From assembly GCF_014203755.1 (NCBI RefSeq), contig NZ_JACHJS010000001.1:2356001-2420000 (forward strand): a stretch of DNA of 64,000 nucleotides. The letters run 5' to 3'. Below, one piece after another: positions 8,585 through 16,762 of the stretch (positions are counted from its first letter, which is position 1; every line of letters begins with the position of its first letter). Position numbers and translations under genes: made by a program. A model generated the notes under the pieces. The model did no database searches and was not told the origin of the DNA. It worked only from the letters and a program-made list of their open reading frames with translations. Origin of the DNA: Saccharothrix violaceirubra. GTDB lineage: Bacteria > Actinomycetota > Actinomycetes > Mycobacteriales > Pseudonocardiaceae.

Positions 8585-9802
8585 GTGACCACTCACGACA
8601 TCCGTGTTCTCGACGACGAATCCGACCACCGCGCCGCGCACACCCTGTTCCGCCGCACGTTGCACCGCGGTCCGGCGCCCGACGGCCCGTGGGCGTTCCT
8701 GCGTGACGCCTACGAGCCCGGCCGGGCGTTGGGTGCGTACGGGGACGGCGGGTTGGTGGGGACGGTGCAGTCGTTCCCGTCGTCGTTGGCGGTGCCCGGT
8801 GGTGCGGTGGTGCCGATGTCGGCGGTGAGCCGGGTCGGGGTGCGTGCGGACTGGACGCGGCGTGGCGTGCTGACGGCGTTGCAGCGGGTGCAGTTGCGGT
8901 CGTTCCGGGAGCGGGGTGACGTGGCGGCGACGTTGCGGGCGTCGGAGGCGGGGATCTACGGCCGGTACGGGTACGGCGTGGCGTCGCGGTTCCGGAAGGT
9001 CACGATCGACCGGCTGCGGATGGGGGCGTTGCCGAAGCCGACGGGCCGGGTGCGGTCCGTGTCGGCGGCGGACGGCACGGACGTGCTGCGCGAGATCTTC
9101 GAGCAGGTGTCGCCGGTGCGGCCGGGCACGATCGGCCGCTGGCCGGGGTGGTGGGCGCAGAACTACGCGCGGGTCGTGGGCACGGACGAGGAGCCACAGG
9201 TCGCGGTGCGGTCGGGGGAGTCGGGCGACGACGGGTACGTCGCGTACGTCGTGGACTCCGGCGGGCACGACGACGGCGAGGACCGGCCGGCGACGTTGAC
9301 CGTGGCGGACCTGTGGGCGCGCACGCCCGAGGCGTGGGTGGACCTGTGGCTGTTCGTGCTGGGCGTGGACCTGGTGCGGACGGTGACGGCGGCGGACCGG
9401 CCGGTGGACGAGCCGTTGGAGTGGCTGGTGGGCGACCGGCGCGCGGTGCGGACGGTCGACGTGGTGGACGAGACCTGGTTGCGGTTGGTGGACGTGCCGG
9501 AGGCGTTGGCGCGGCGGACGTACGCGCCGGTCGACGACACGGTGGTGCTGGGGGTGCGGGACGCGTTCCTGCCGGAGAACGACGGCGCGTACGTGGTGGG
9601 CCGGTCCGGGGTGGAGCGGACGTCGGCCGCGCCGGAGCTGGTGCTGGACGTGGACCGGCTCGGGTCGGTGTACCTGGGCGACCTGTCGTTCGCGGACGCG
9701 GCGGCGGCGCGTCGGGTCGAGGTGGTCGACCCGACGGCGCCGGCGCGTGCCGACCGGTTGTTCGCGACGGCCGAGGTGCCGTGGTGCGGGACGTTCTTCT
9801 AG
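8585..9802 (+). CDS. Eis-like GNAT N-acetyltransferase
   Basis: 405 aa from GTG 8585. The N-terminal GNAT domain has the acetyl-CoA loop in VSRVGVRADWTRRGVLTALQ and an aromatic IYGRYGYG stretch that in Eis holds the general acid Tyr. A second degenerate GNAT and an SCP2-like C-terminal domain follow. The protein ends in WCGTFF; in mycobacterial Eis the free carboxylate of the terminal Phe acts as the general base, so the intact end is meaningful. The family acetylates amines on aminoglycosides, peptides and proteins. The stop overlaps the converging exonuclease stop by 4 bases. Confidence 0.88.
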   Translation: MTTHDIRVLDDESDHRAAHTLFRRTLHRGPAPDGPWAFLRDAYEPGRALGAYGDGGLVGTVQSFPSSLAVPGGAVVPMSAVSRVGVRADWTRRGVLTALQRVQLRSFRERGDVAATLRASEAGIYGRYGYGVASRFRKVTIDRLRMGALPKPTGRVRSVSAADGTDVLREIFEQVSPVRPGTIGRWPGWWAQNYARVVGTDEEPQVAVRSGESGDDGYVAYVVDSGGHDDGEDRPATLTVADLWARTPEAWVDLWLFVLGVDLVRTVTAADRPVDEPLEWLVGDRRAVRTVDVVDETWLRLVDVPEALARRTYAPVDDTVVLGVRDAFLPENDGAYVVGRSGVERTSAAPELVLDVDRLGSVYLGDLSFADAAAARRVEVVDPTAPARADRLFATAEVPWCGTFF

Positions 9803-10737
9803 GCCCGTTCGAGGGCGTTGAGCAGCCTGGGCAGTGAGCTGCCCAGGCCCCAGCGCCGGCCGAGGTCGGCGACCCGGTCGGGGTCGACGGGTGCCGCGGG
9901 GACCTGGTCGGGGCGGTCCTGGACGATCGGGGCGTCGGTGGCGACGTTGACGACCGTGGGCGCCTTGGCCAGGTAGTCCTCGGCTTCGATCAGGGCGGTG
10001 CGGGCACGGGTGGTGAGCTTGCGGTCGCGGCCGTCGTGCACGGCGGCGAGGAGGGCGTCGAGCGAGCCGAACTCGGTGATGAGCTTGGCCGCGGTCTTCT
10101 CGCCGATGCCCGCCACGCCCGGCAGCCCGTCGGAGGGGTCGCCGCGCAGGAGGGCGAGCGCGGCGTAGGCGGCGCCGGTGTCGGTGGTGGGCAGGGCGTA
10201 CTTGGCGGCGAGTTCGGCGGGGCCGAGCAGTTCGGCCTTGGCCCAGCCCCGGCCGAGGTAGAGGACCTTGACGGCGGTGGGTTCGTCGCGGACGACCTGG
10301 AACAGGTCGCGGTCGCCGGTGAGGACCTCGACCGGGTCGGTGCGCTCGCGGTGCGCGAGCGTGCCGATCACGTCGTCGGCCTCGTAGCCCGCCGCCTCGG
10401 CGGTGGCGATGCCGACGGCGTCGAGGACGTCGAGGATGATCGGGACCTGGGGGGTGAGGGTGTCCGGCACGTCCTCCTCGCCGTCCTGGTCCGCGGCGAC
10501 GCGGTGGGCCTTGTAGGAGGGGAGCGCGGCGACGCGGAACTCCGGGCGCCAGTCGGCGTCGAGGCAGGCGACGACCCGGGACGCGTGCCGGTCGGCGACC
10601 ACCTTGGTGATGGTGTCGAGGAAGCCGCGCACGGCGTTGACCGGTGTGCCGTCGGGCGCGGTCATCGAGTCGGGCAGCGCGTAGAACGCCCGGAAGTAGA
10701 GGCTGGCGGCGTCCATCAGGACGAGTGGACCACTCAC
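9799..10737 (-). CDS. 5'-3' exonuclease of the PolA-N/FEN family
   Basis: 312 aa from GTG 10737. It resembles the N-terminal domain of DNA polymerase I as a free-standing protein: LMDAASLYFRAF holds the first metal ligand, ACLDADWRPEFR and SYKAHR the arch, GYEADDVIGTLA and VLTGDRDLFQ further acidic ligands, and GVAGIGEKTAAKLI the helix-3-turn-helix that grips duplex DNA. It removes flaps or RNA primers at replication and repair sites. It converges on the Eis-like gene, sharing a CTAG at their stops. Confidence 0.92.
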   Translation of the reverse strand: MSGPLVLMDAASLYFRAFYALPDSMTAPDGTPVNAVRGFLDTITKVVADRHASRVVACLDADWRPEFRVAALPSYKAHRVAADQDGEEDVPDTLTPQVPIILDVLDAVGIATAEAAGYEADDVIGTLAHRERTDPVEVLTGDRDLFQVVRDEPTAVKVLYLGRGWAKAELLGPAELAAKYALPTTDTGAAYAALALLRGDPSDGLPGVAGIGEKTAAKLITEFGSLDALLAAVHDGRDRKLTTRARTALIEAEDYLAKAPTVVNVATDAPIVQDRPDQVPAAPVDPDRVADLGRRWGLGSSLPRLLNALERA

Positions 10738-10780
10738 CCCGGAGAGCTTGCCAGATCCCGTCCGCGAGTCCGCCGCTCAG

Positions 10781-10868
10781 GCACCCCGGAACACTCGCCC
10801 GGGCACCGCGAGTTATGCGTTCAGGCACCGCGAGTTGTGCGTTCGGACACCGCGAGTTGTGCGTTCGG
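10781..10868. repeat. Four tandem copies of a dispersed 22-bp repeat (site A)
   Basis: Units begin at 10781, 10803, 10825 and 10847. Each starts GCACC or ACACC and ends CGTTCGG or close to it; the last three differ at only a few bases. The same unit recurs at 16320, 23346 and 57199/58807. It lies upstream of the peptidase gene and the divergent exonuclease. Confidence 0.9.
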
Positions 10869-10963
10869 GCAGTCTCGACCGGTCCGGAGGCCGAGTTTGT
10901 CCACAGGGGTGCCGGTTGTCCACAGGTCCGGGCCGCGTGGTGTCCGACCGCCGGACTCGCGAC

Positions 10964-10969
10964 TACGCT
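10964..10969 (+). promoter_or_regulatory. Probable -10 element for a leaderless peptidase mRNA
   Basis: TACGCT fits the actinobacterial TANNNT pattern and ends 8 bases before ATG 10978. No ribosome site lies between, so transcription probably starts at or next to the start codon. Confidence 0.5.
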
Positions 10970-10977
10970 TCGCGGAC

Positions 10978-12105
10978 ATGTCGACCCATGTTGGACCCAT
11001 TGACGTGGAAGCACTCCGTGCTCGCCTGGGCCGGGCCACCGCCGCGGCCGCCGAAGCCGGAGTGGACGCCTTGCTGATCTCGCCCGGTTCCGACCTGCGC
11101 TACCTGCTCGGGATCGGCGGGTCGTCGTTCGAGCGGCTCACGTGCCTCGTGCTGCCGGTGGGGGGCACGCCCGTGCTGGTGCTGCCCAAGCTCGAGCAGC
11201 CCGGCTACGCGGCCGTGCCGGTGGGCGAGTTGGGCGTCGAGTTCGCGCCGTGGGTCGACGGCGAGGACCCGTACGCGTTGGTGCGCAAGGCGTTGAAGCG
11301 GACGGACCGCGTGGCGGTCGCGGACATGATGCCCGCGTTGCACAACCTGCGGCTGCGGGAGGCCGTCGGCGGCGACCAGGTGCTGGCCGGTCCGGTGCTG
11401 CGCGAGCTGCGGATGCGCAAGGACGCGGTCGAGGTGGCGGCGTTGCGGGACGCGGGCGCGGCGATCGACCGCGTGCACGCCCGCGTGGGCGAGTGGCTCA
11501 AGGTCGGGCGGACCGAGGCCGAGGTGGGTGCGGACATCGCGGCGGCGATCGTGGCGGAGGGCCACGAGCTGGCCGAGTTCGTGATCGTCGGCTCCGGGCC
11601 GAACGGCGCGTCGCCGCACCACAGCGTGTCCGACCGGGTGATCCGGGCCGGTGACGTGGTGGTCGTGGACATCGGCGGGCCGCTGGCGGGCTACAACTCC
11701 GACTCGACGCGCACGTACGTGTTGGGCGAGCCCGAGTTCGAGGACGTGCGCGAGACGTACGCGGTGCTGGAGGCCGCGCAGCGGGCGGCCGTCGAGGCGG
11801 TGCGGCCGGGTGTCACGTGTGCCGAGGTCGACGCGGTGGCCCGGCGGATCATCACCGAGGCCGGGTTCGGGGAGTACTTCATCCACCGCACGGGTCACGG
11901 CATCGGTCTGGACGTGCACGAGGAGCCCTACATCATGGGCGGCAACGACCTGCCGATCGAGCCGGGCATGGCGTTCAGCGTCGAGCCGGGCATCTACCTG
12001 CCGGGCCGGTGGGGCGCGCGGATCGAGGACATCGTGGTGGCGACCGAGGACGGCGTGGAGTCGTTCAACAACCGGCCGCACGACCTGGTGGTGCTGCCGG
12101 CGTGA
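10978..12105 (+). CDS. M24-family metallopeptidase (Xaa-Pro aminopeptidase/dipeptidase)
   Basis: 375 aa from ATG 10978. An N-terminal creatinase-type domain (about 1-135) is followed by the pita-bread catalytic domain. The five metal ligands can be traced: DIGG...YNSDSTRTYV (two Asp), HRTGHGIGLDVHEEPY (His), and FSVEPGIYLPG and ARIEDIVV (two Glu). It cleaves peptides next to proline in the cytoplasm. The stop overlaps the start of the Lrp-type regulator (GTGA), so the two are translated together and the regulator may sense an amino acid released by the peptidase. Confidence 0.93.
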   Translation: MSTHVGPIDVEALRARLGRATAAAAEAGVDALLISPGSDLRYLLGIGGSSFERLTCLVLPVGGTPVLVLPKLEQPGYAAVPVGELGVEFAPWVDGEDPYALVRKALKRTDRVAVADMMPALHNLRLREAVGGDQVLAGPVLRELRMRKDAVEVAALRDAGAAIDRVHARVGEWLKVGRTEAEVGADIAAAIVAEGHELAEFVIVGSGPNGASPHHSVSDRVIRAGDVVVVDIGGPLAGYNSDSTRTYVLGEPEFEDVRETYAVLEAAQRAAVEAVRPGVTCAEVDAVARRIITEAGFGEYFIHRTGHGIGLDVHEEPYIMGGNDLPIEPGMAFSVEPGIYLPGRWGARIEDIVVATEDGVESFNNRPHDLVVLPA

Positions 12106-12551
12106 CGAACCTGGAGCCGACGGACCGGGCGATCCTGCGCGAGCTGGCCGCCGACGGCCGGTGCAGTTTCACCGATCTCGCCGAACGGGTGGGGTTGAGC
12201 GTGTCGGCGGTGCACCAGCGGGTGCGCCGGCTGGAGCAGCGCGGCGTGGTCAAGGGCTACGCCGCGCGGCTGGACGGCGACGAGATCGGGTTGCCGCTGA
12301 CCGCGTTCATCTCGCTGACCCCGATCGACCCGGCGGCTCCGGACGACTACCCGAAGCGGCTGGAGCACCTGCCGCAGATCGAGGCGTGCTACTCGGTCGC
12401 GGGGGACGCCTCGTACGTCCTGCGCGTCCGGGTGGCCTCGCCGACGGGTCTGGAGGAGTTGCTCAGACAGATCCGGGAGGCGGCGAACGTGTCCACGCGC
12501 ACCACCGTCGTGCTGTCCACACCGTACGAGGACCGCCCGCCCGCCGTGTGA
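12102..12551 (+). CDS. Lrp/AsnC-family transcriptional regulator
   Basis: 149 aa from GTG 12102. An N-terminal winged helix (LEPTDRAILRELAADGRCSF, then LAERVGLSVSAVHQRVRRLE) is joined to a RAM effector domain (IEACYSVAGDASYVLRVRV) that forms dimers and octamers and binds amino acids. Its start lies inside the peptidase stop codon, arguing for a shared role in amino-acid or peptide use. A compact terminator follows. Confidence 0.93.
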   Translation: MTNLEPTDRAILRELAADGRCSFTDLAERVGLSVSAVHQRVRRLEQRGVVKGYAARLDGDEIGLPLTAFISLTPIDPAAPDDYPKRLEHLPQIEACYSVAGDASYVLRVRVASPTGLEELLRQIREAANVSTRTTVVLSTPYEDRPPAV

Positions 12552-12555
12552 GACC

Positions 12556-12574
12556 GGACCCGCGTGGCGGGTCC
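12556..12574 (+). terminator. Short terminator hairpin after the Lrp gene
   Basis: 8-base GC-rich arms (12556-12563 and 12567-12574), a 3-base loop and a T-containing tail. Confidence 0.65.
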
Positions 12575-13429
12575 TGTTCGTCAGCGCGGTCGGCGTGCGG
12601 GTCGGCGTGCGGGTCGGCGTGCTCGACGGCGATGTGCGGCCGGCCGCGGCGGCGTCCTCCGGCGACGGGAAGTGGACACCGACCGGTGGTGGTCCGAGCA
12701 CGGAGAGCCGAGCACGGAGAGCCGAGCACAGGGACCGACAGCGCGAGGGCTTGAGGACGTGCGGTCGGAGGACGTGGGGTCCGAGGGCAGGTGACGGAGT
12801 GCCGCCCGGCCCGGTGGTCCGGACCAGGTTTCGACCCGGTGGCAGAGGAAGCCGGACTTCACCGAGGTCGAATCCGGCGTGGTGGGCAGCGCCGAGGCCG
12901 GCGCTGCCGCGGTCGGACCGGATCGGCCTGTGCCGGACATGTCCGCACCCGAACGCACCCGGCCGTCGGCTACGACACCGGCTTCGCCATGCCCCTCGAC
13001 TGGCGCACGCTCGTCCCGAGTCCCGAGTCCCGAGTCCCGAGTCCCGAGTCCCGAGTCCCGAGCCCGGTTCACCACCGTCCCGGCCGGCATCGGGTTCCGC
13101 CCGCCGGGCTGTCCGGCGTAGGTGTGAGCCGGTGGCGGGCGGTCGTCGCGCCGTCCGGTCGTGGGGCTGTCGTGTCGCGCCGGGTCCGATCGGCCTGGCC
13201 GCCGGGCGGTGTGGGACGGCGGCGGGTGCGTACGGTCGTGGACTGCCGATCCTTCGGCGGCTTGTCGGTGCGTCCGCTGTGGATCGTCGGTCGTGGCTCT
13301 ACGGCTGTGGACGCATGCTCGCGGATACGGGGCTGGGGGGATGTCGGATCCGGGCGAGGGCCGGGTCTGGCAGTAATCGAGGGTGGCGTGTCGTTGCCGC
13401 CGGCGCGGCCGGGTCGGAGGGTGGAGGTC
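12575..13429. repeat. Gene-free 0.85 kb gap with clustered minisatellites
   Basis: No convincing gene on either strand. Four unrelated short tandem arrays lie together. A 12-mer starting GTCGGCG occurs from 12589 (about 2.7 copies). A 14-mer GAGCACGGAGAGCC starts at 12696 and 12710, with a partial third copy. A 15-mer starting AGGACGTG occurs at 12754 and 12769. A heptamer occurs seven times at 13014-13062. The rest is GC-rich sequence that may be decayed coding DNA. Confidence 0.75.
13014..13062. repeat. Seven perfect copies of the heptamer TCCCGAG
   Basis: Uninterrupted 7 x 7 bp array. The period is not a multiple of three, so it reads through all frames, which argues against coding use. 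Copy number is likely to vary between strains by slippage. Confidence 0.95.
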
Positions 13430-14384
13430 GTGGAACGCGAGGTGCTGGTCGTCGGCTACGAGGACGCCGTGCTCACGGACCTGGCCGGGCCCCTGGACGT
13501 GTTCGAGGGCGCCCGCCGGGTGCGGGGTGGCTACCGGGTGCGGACGGCGGCCGTGGGCGGCGGGTTCACCGCGTCCGGAGTACGGCTGCGGGTCGAGGAC
13601 CTGCGGGACGTGGTCGGGCCGGTGGACACGGTGCTCGTCGTCGGCGGGCAGGGGTGTTGGGCGGCGGCGCGGGACCCGGAACTGCTGGGTCACCTGACCC
13701 GGATGGCGCGGGGCGCGCGGCGGGTGGCGTCGGTGTGCACGGGCACGTTCGTGCTCGCGGCGGCCGGGTTGCTCGACGGCGCGCGGGCGACGACGCACTG
13801 GGCCTACTGCGCCCGGCTGGCCGCCGAGTACCCGGCGGTGGAGGTGGTGCCGGACGCGATCTTCGTGCGCGACGGCCGGACCGCCACCTCGGCCGGGGTG
13901 ACCGCGGGCATCGACCTGGCGCTCGCGCTGGTCGAGAGCGACCACGACGCGGCGTTGGCCCGGCTGATCGCCCGGTGGATGGTGGTGTTCCTCCGGCGTC
14001 CGGGCGGCCAGTCGCAGTTCAGCGTGCGGTCGGACGTGCCCGCGGTGCGCGACGGCGGGTTGCGGGCCGTGCTCGACGAGGTCGCCGCCGACCCGACCCG
14101 GTCGTGGACCGTGGACGGCATGGCCCGGCTGGCCGCGATGAGCCCGCGCCACTTCGCGCGGGGTCTTCCCGGACCGGGTCGGCCTGTCGCCCGCGCGCTA
14201 CGTCGAACGCGTCCGCGTCGAGGCGGCGGCCACGCTGCTGGAGTCCGGCGACGCCGGGCTCGACGCGGTCGCCCGCCGGTGCGGTTTCGGGTCGGCCGAG
14301 ACGCAGCGCCGCGCGTTCCTCCGGGTGCTCGGCATCACGCCGGGCGGGTACCGGGACCGGTTCCGCACCACGGGTGCGGCCTAG
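13430..14384 (+). pseudogene. GlxA-type AraC-family regulator with a one-base frameshift
   Basis: The first frame from GTG 13430 (alternative GTG 13421) encodes a DJ-1/PfpI-like sensor domain (LVVGYEDAVLTDLAGPLDVF, then SVCTGTFVLAAAG with the nucleophile-elbow Cys) and the first AraC helix up to MSPRHFAR. At 14160-14163 a run of four G replaces an expected three. The frame shifts by one, and the rest of the AraC helix-turn-helix (RYVERVRVEAAATLLE and VARRCGFGSAETQRRAFLR) continues in the third frame to TAG 14382-14384. With three G the protein would be about 317 aa and normal. It is either a fresh null mutation, a phase-variable tract or a base-calling error. Confidence 0.88.
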
Positions 14385-14400
14385 CCATGAGGGGGATCGA

Positions 14401-15018
14401 GTGGACCTGGCATTCGTGCTCTACCCGCGGATGACCGCGTTGGACCTGGTCGGGCCGTACGAGGTGCTCGCGCACCAGCCTGGCGTGACCGCGCACTTCG
14501 TCGCGGAGACGACGGAACCCGTCGTGACCGACGCGGGGCTGGTGATCGTGCCGACGACGACGTTCGCCGCACTCGACCGGGCCGACGTGATCGTCGTGCC
14601 GGGATCGAGCGACTACGAGGGCGTGCTCGCGGCCGGTGTGGTGGCGCGGTGGCTGCGGGAGGTGCACCCGAAGGCGACGTGGACGACGTCGGTGTGCACG
14701 GGGTCGACGTTGCTCGCGGACGCGGGTGTCCTCACCGGACGGCCGGCGACCACGCACTGGGCGGTGCGGGAGTTGTTGGGCCGGCTGGGCGCCGAAGTGC
14801 GGTCCGAACGCGTCGTGCGCGACGGCGACGTGATCACCGCCGCCGGGGTGTCGGCGGGCATCGACATGGCGTTGACGCTCGTCGGCCTGATCTGGGGCGA
14901 TCGGGTCGCGATGGCGTCGCAGTTGGCCATCGAGTACGACCCGGAACCGCCCTACGACGCGGGGTCGCCCGAGTCGGCGCCGCCGGAGGTCGTCGCGGCG
15001 GTGCTCGGCAAGGTGTGA
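14401..15018 (+). CDS. DJ-1/PfpI-family protein, isonitrile hydratase-like
   Basis: 205 aa from GTG 14401 with a GAGGGGGAT site, 16 bases after the broken GlxA-type gene. The fold is clear: LAFVLYPRMTALDLVGPYEV at the start, VIVVPGSSDYEG, and the nucleophile elbow TTSVCTGSTLLADAG with the reactive Cys followed by ATTHWA. This order is that of isonitrile hydratase-like members, but the substrate is not provable. It is probably controlled by, and was co-acquired with, the preceding regulator. Confidence 0.87.
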   Translation: MDLAFVLYPRMTALDLVGPYEVLAHQPGVTAHFVAETTEPVVTDAGLVIVPTTTFAALDRADVIVVPGSSDYEGVLAAGVVARWLREVHPKATWTTSVCTGSTLLADAGVLTGRPATTHWAVRELLGRLGAEVRSERVVRDGDVITAAGVSAGIDMALTLVGLIWGDRVAMASQLAIEYDPEPPYDAGSPESAPPEVVAAVLGKV

Positions 15019-15117
15019 ATTTCCGCCGCGCCCGGGATCGGTGGATACCCGGCGCGTGCCGTGCCGCTGCTTGTACCGTGACGCCCCCGGTCGACGGCAC
15101 TTTTCGGCGGAGGAGCA

Positions 15118-16305
15118 TTGGGCACGGGTTTCCGGGCGGCGTTCGCGGTGCCCGAGTTCCGGGTGTTGTGGTCGGCGGCGGCGCTGTCGACCATCGGTGA
15201 TCAATTGGCCAGGGTCGCGCTGTCGGTCCTGGTGTTCGAGCGGACCGGTTCGGCGGCGTGGACCGCGTTGACGTACGCGCTGACGATGCTGCCCGCGTTG
15301 GTGTCCGGCGTGCTGCTGTCCGGGCTGGCCGACCGGTTCCCGCGGCGGACCGTCATGGTCGTGTCGGACGCGTTGCGCGCGGTGCTGCTGGGCGTGATGG
15401 CCGTGCCCGGCGTGCCCCTGTCGTTGGTCGCGGCGTTGCTCGTGGTGGCGCAGCTGGCCGAGGCGCCGTTCTCGGCCGCGCAGGGGGCGTTGCTGCCGAC
15501 GGTGCTGGGCGACCGGTACGAGGCCGGGCAGTCGGTGCACCTGATCACCCACCAGTCCGGGCTGCTGCTGGGGTTCGTCGGCGGTGGCCTGGTGGTGGCG
15601 TGGCTGGGCACGTCGGGCGCGTTGGCCGTGGACGCGGCCACGTTCGCGGTGTCGGCTTTGGTGCTGCGGCTGGGGTTGGTCCACCGGCCGGTGTCGGGCG
15701 TGGTGAAGCGGACCCACGTGCGCATCCGCGAGGGCGCGGCGCTGGTGTGGCGCGACCGGCGGTTGCGGCTGCTGGTCACGTTGGGCTGGCTGGCGTTGTT
15801 CACGGTGGTGCCCGAAGGGCTGGCGGCGCCGTTCTCGGCCGAGTCCGGGATCGGTGTCGAGGGCGTGGGCCTGCTGCTCGCGGCCGACCCGGCGGGCATG
15901 GTGCTGGGGACCGTGCTGCTGCGGTTCCTGCCGACCGACCGGCGGGTGCGGTTGCTGGGGTTGCTGGCGGTGGCGACGGCGTTGCCGCTGGCCGGGTACC
16001 TGCTGGCGCCGCCGTTGGCGGGCGCGGTGGCGTTGCTGGCGCTCAGCGGGGTGTTCAGCGCCTACCAGGTGACGGCGGGGGCGACGTTCGTGCGGCTCGT
16101 GCCGGACGAACAACGCGGCCAGGCGTTGGGATTCGCGCGCAGCGGGCTGGTCGCGGCCCAGGGCGTCGGCGTGGCCGGCGGCGGGCTGCTGGCGACGGCG
16201 ACCGGGTCGGCGGGGACGGCGATCGCGGTGTCCGGTGTGGTCGGTGCGGTGCTGGCGGCGTTGGTGACGCTCGCCTGGTCGCGGGTGTCGGTGCCGGCGG
16301 CCTGA
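15118..16305 (+). CDS. MFS transporter (drug/metabolite efflux type)
   Basis: 395 aa from TTG 15118 with a strong GGCGGAGGAGC site. About 12 hydrophobic helices. The MFS motif-A loop is visible as GLADRFPRRTVM after helix 2, and a second half begins at RRLRLLVTLGWLALF. Related to MFS_3-type exporters. It is unconnected to the NRPS operon, which has its own MFS gene. A 22-bp repeat array starts 15 bases after the stop. Confidence 0.88.
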   Translation: MGTGFRAAFAVPEFRVLWSAAALSTIGDQLARVALSVLVFERTGSAAWTALTYALTMLPALVSGVLLSGLADRFPRRTVMVVSDALRAVLLGVMAVPGVPLSLVAALLVVAQLAEAPFSAAQGALLPTVLGDRYEAGQSVHLITHQSGLLLGFVGGGLVVAWLGTSGALAVDAATFAVSALVLRLGLVHRPVSGVVKRTHVRIREGAALVWRDRRLRLLVTLGWLALFTVVPEGLAAPFSAESGIGVEGVGLLLAADPAGMVLGTVLLRFLPTDRRVRLLGLLAVATALPLAGYLLAPPLAGAVALLALSGVFSAYQVTAGATFVRLVPDEQRGQALGFARSGLVAAQGVGVAGGGLLATATGSAGTAIAVSGVVGAVLAALVTLAWSRVSVPAA

Positions 16306-16319
16306 CCGGTGGCGGAAGC

Positions 16320-16407
16320 CCGAACGCGGGTTTCAGGGTGCCCGAACGCACATTTCGCGGTGTCTGAACGTACAACTCGTGGTGTCCGAACGTATAACTC
16401 GCGCGGG
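16320..16407. repeat. Four tandem copies of the 22-bp repeat, reverse orientation (site B)
   Basis: Units at 16320, 16342, 16364 and 16386 are the reverse complement of the site A unit (here starting CCGAACG). They lie directly after the MFS stop. Confidence 0.9.
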
Positions 16408-16472
16408 TGGGGTGGAGCGTCGGGCCGGTGCGGCCCGACGCTCGGTCCCGGGGTGGTCCGGTCGGCTGGTCA

Positions 16473-16641
16473 CCAGATCTTGTCGCGCATGGGGACGCAC
16501 CTCCTCTCGATGTGGCGGCGGTTCCGACGGGGGACGGTGAGGATGTACCAGATCTTGTCGCGCACCGTGGTCACCCCCTCCGGATGTGGGATACGCGATC
16601 AGGTGGCATTCCCGCAGGGGAACGCCCGATCTTGCCGCGCA
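16473..16641. repeat. Three spaced copies of GATCTTG(T/C)CGCGCA
   Basis: Copies start at 16476, 16551 and 16628; the first two also share a preceding CCA. Spacings of 75 and 77 bp are near seven helical turns, and the cluster lies 120-290 bp upstream of the diguanylate-cyclase gene. A regulator-binding site is possible but unproven. The surrounding 16408-16762 holds no gene I can support. Confidence 0.6.
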
Positions 16642-16762
16642 TCGTCGTCTACAGTGTGGTTTCCGTCACCCCGGTAGCGGCTGACAGCGGTGGAGGTCAC
16701 AATTACTGTGACGCTCCGTCGGGGAGCGTGTGCTGTCCGGGGCGGACGGTCGTGAGGAACCT

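Noticed and set aside
10781..10868. 22-bp arrays as CRISPR repeats
   Set aside because: Units are directly adjacent with no spacers, and no cas genes are present.
12860..12875. GGTCGAATCC resembling a tRNA T-loop
   Set aside because: One base short of the T-loop, and no acceptor or anticodon stem can be formed around it. No tRNA or rRNA gene was seen in the window.
12849..12980. Stretch reading KPDFTEVESGVVGSAEAG, reminiscent of a RiPP precursor
   Set aside because: No start codon in that frame after the upstream stop at 12792, no radical-SAM or other RiPP enzyme nearby, and it lies in the minisatellite gap.
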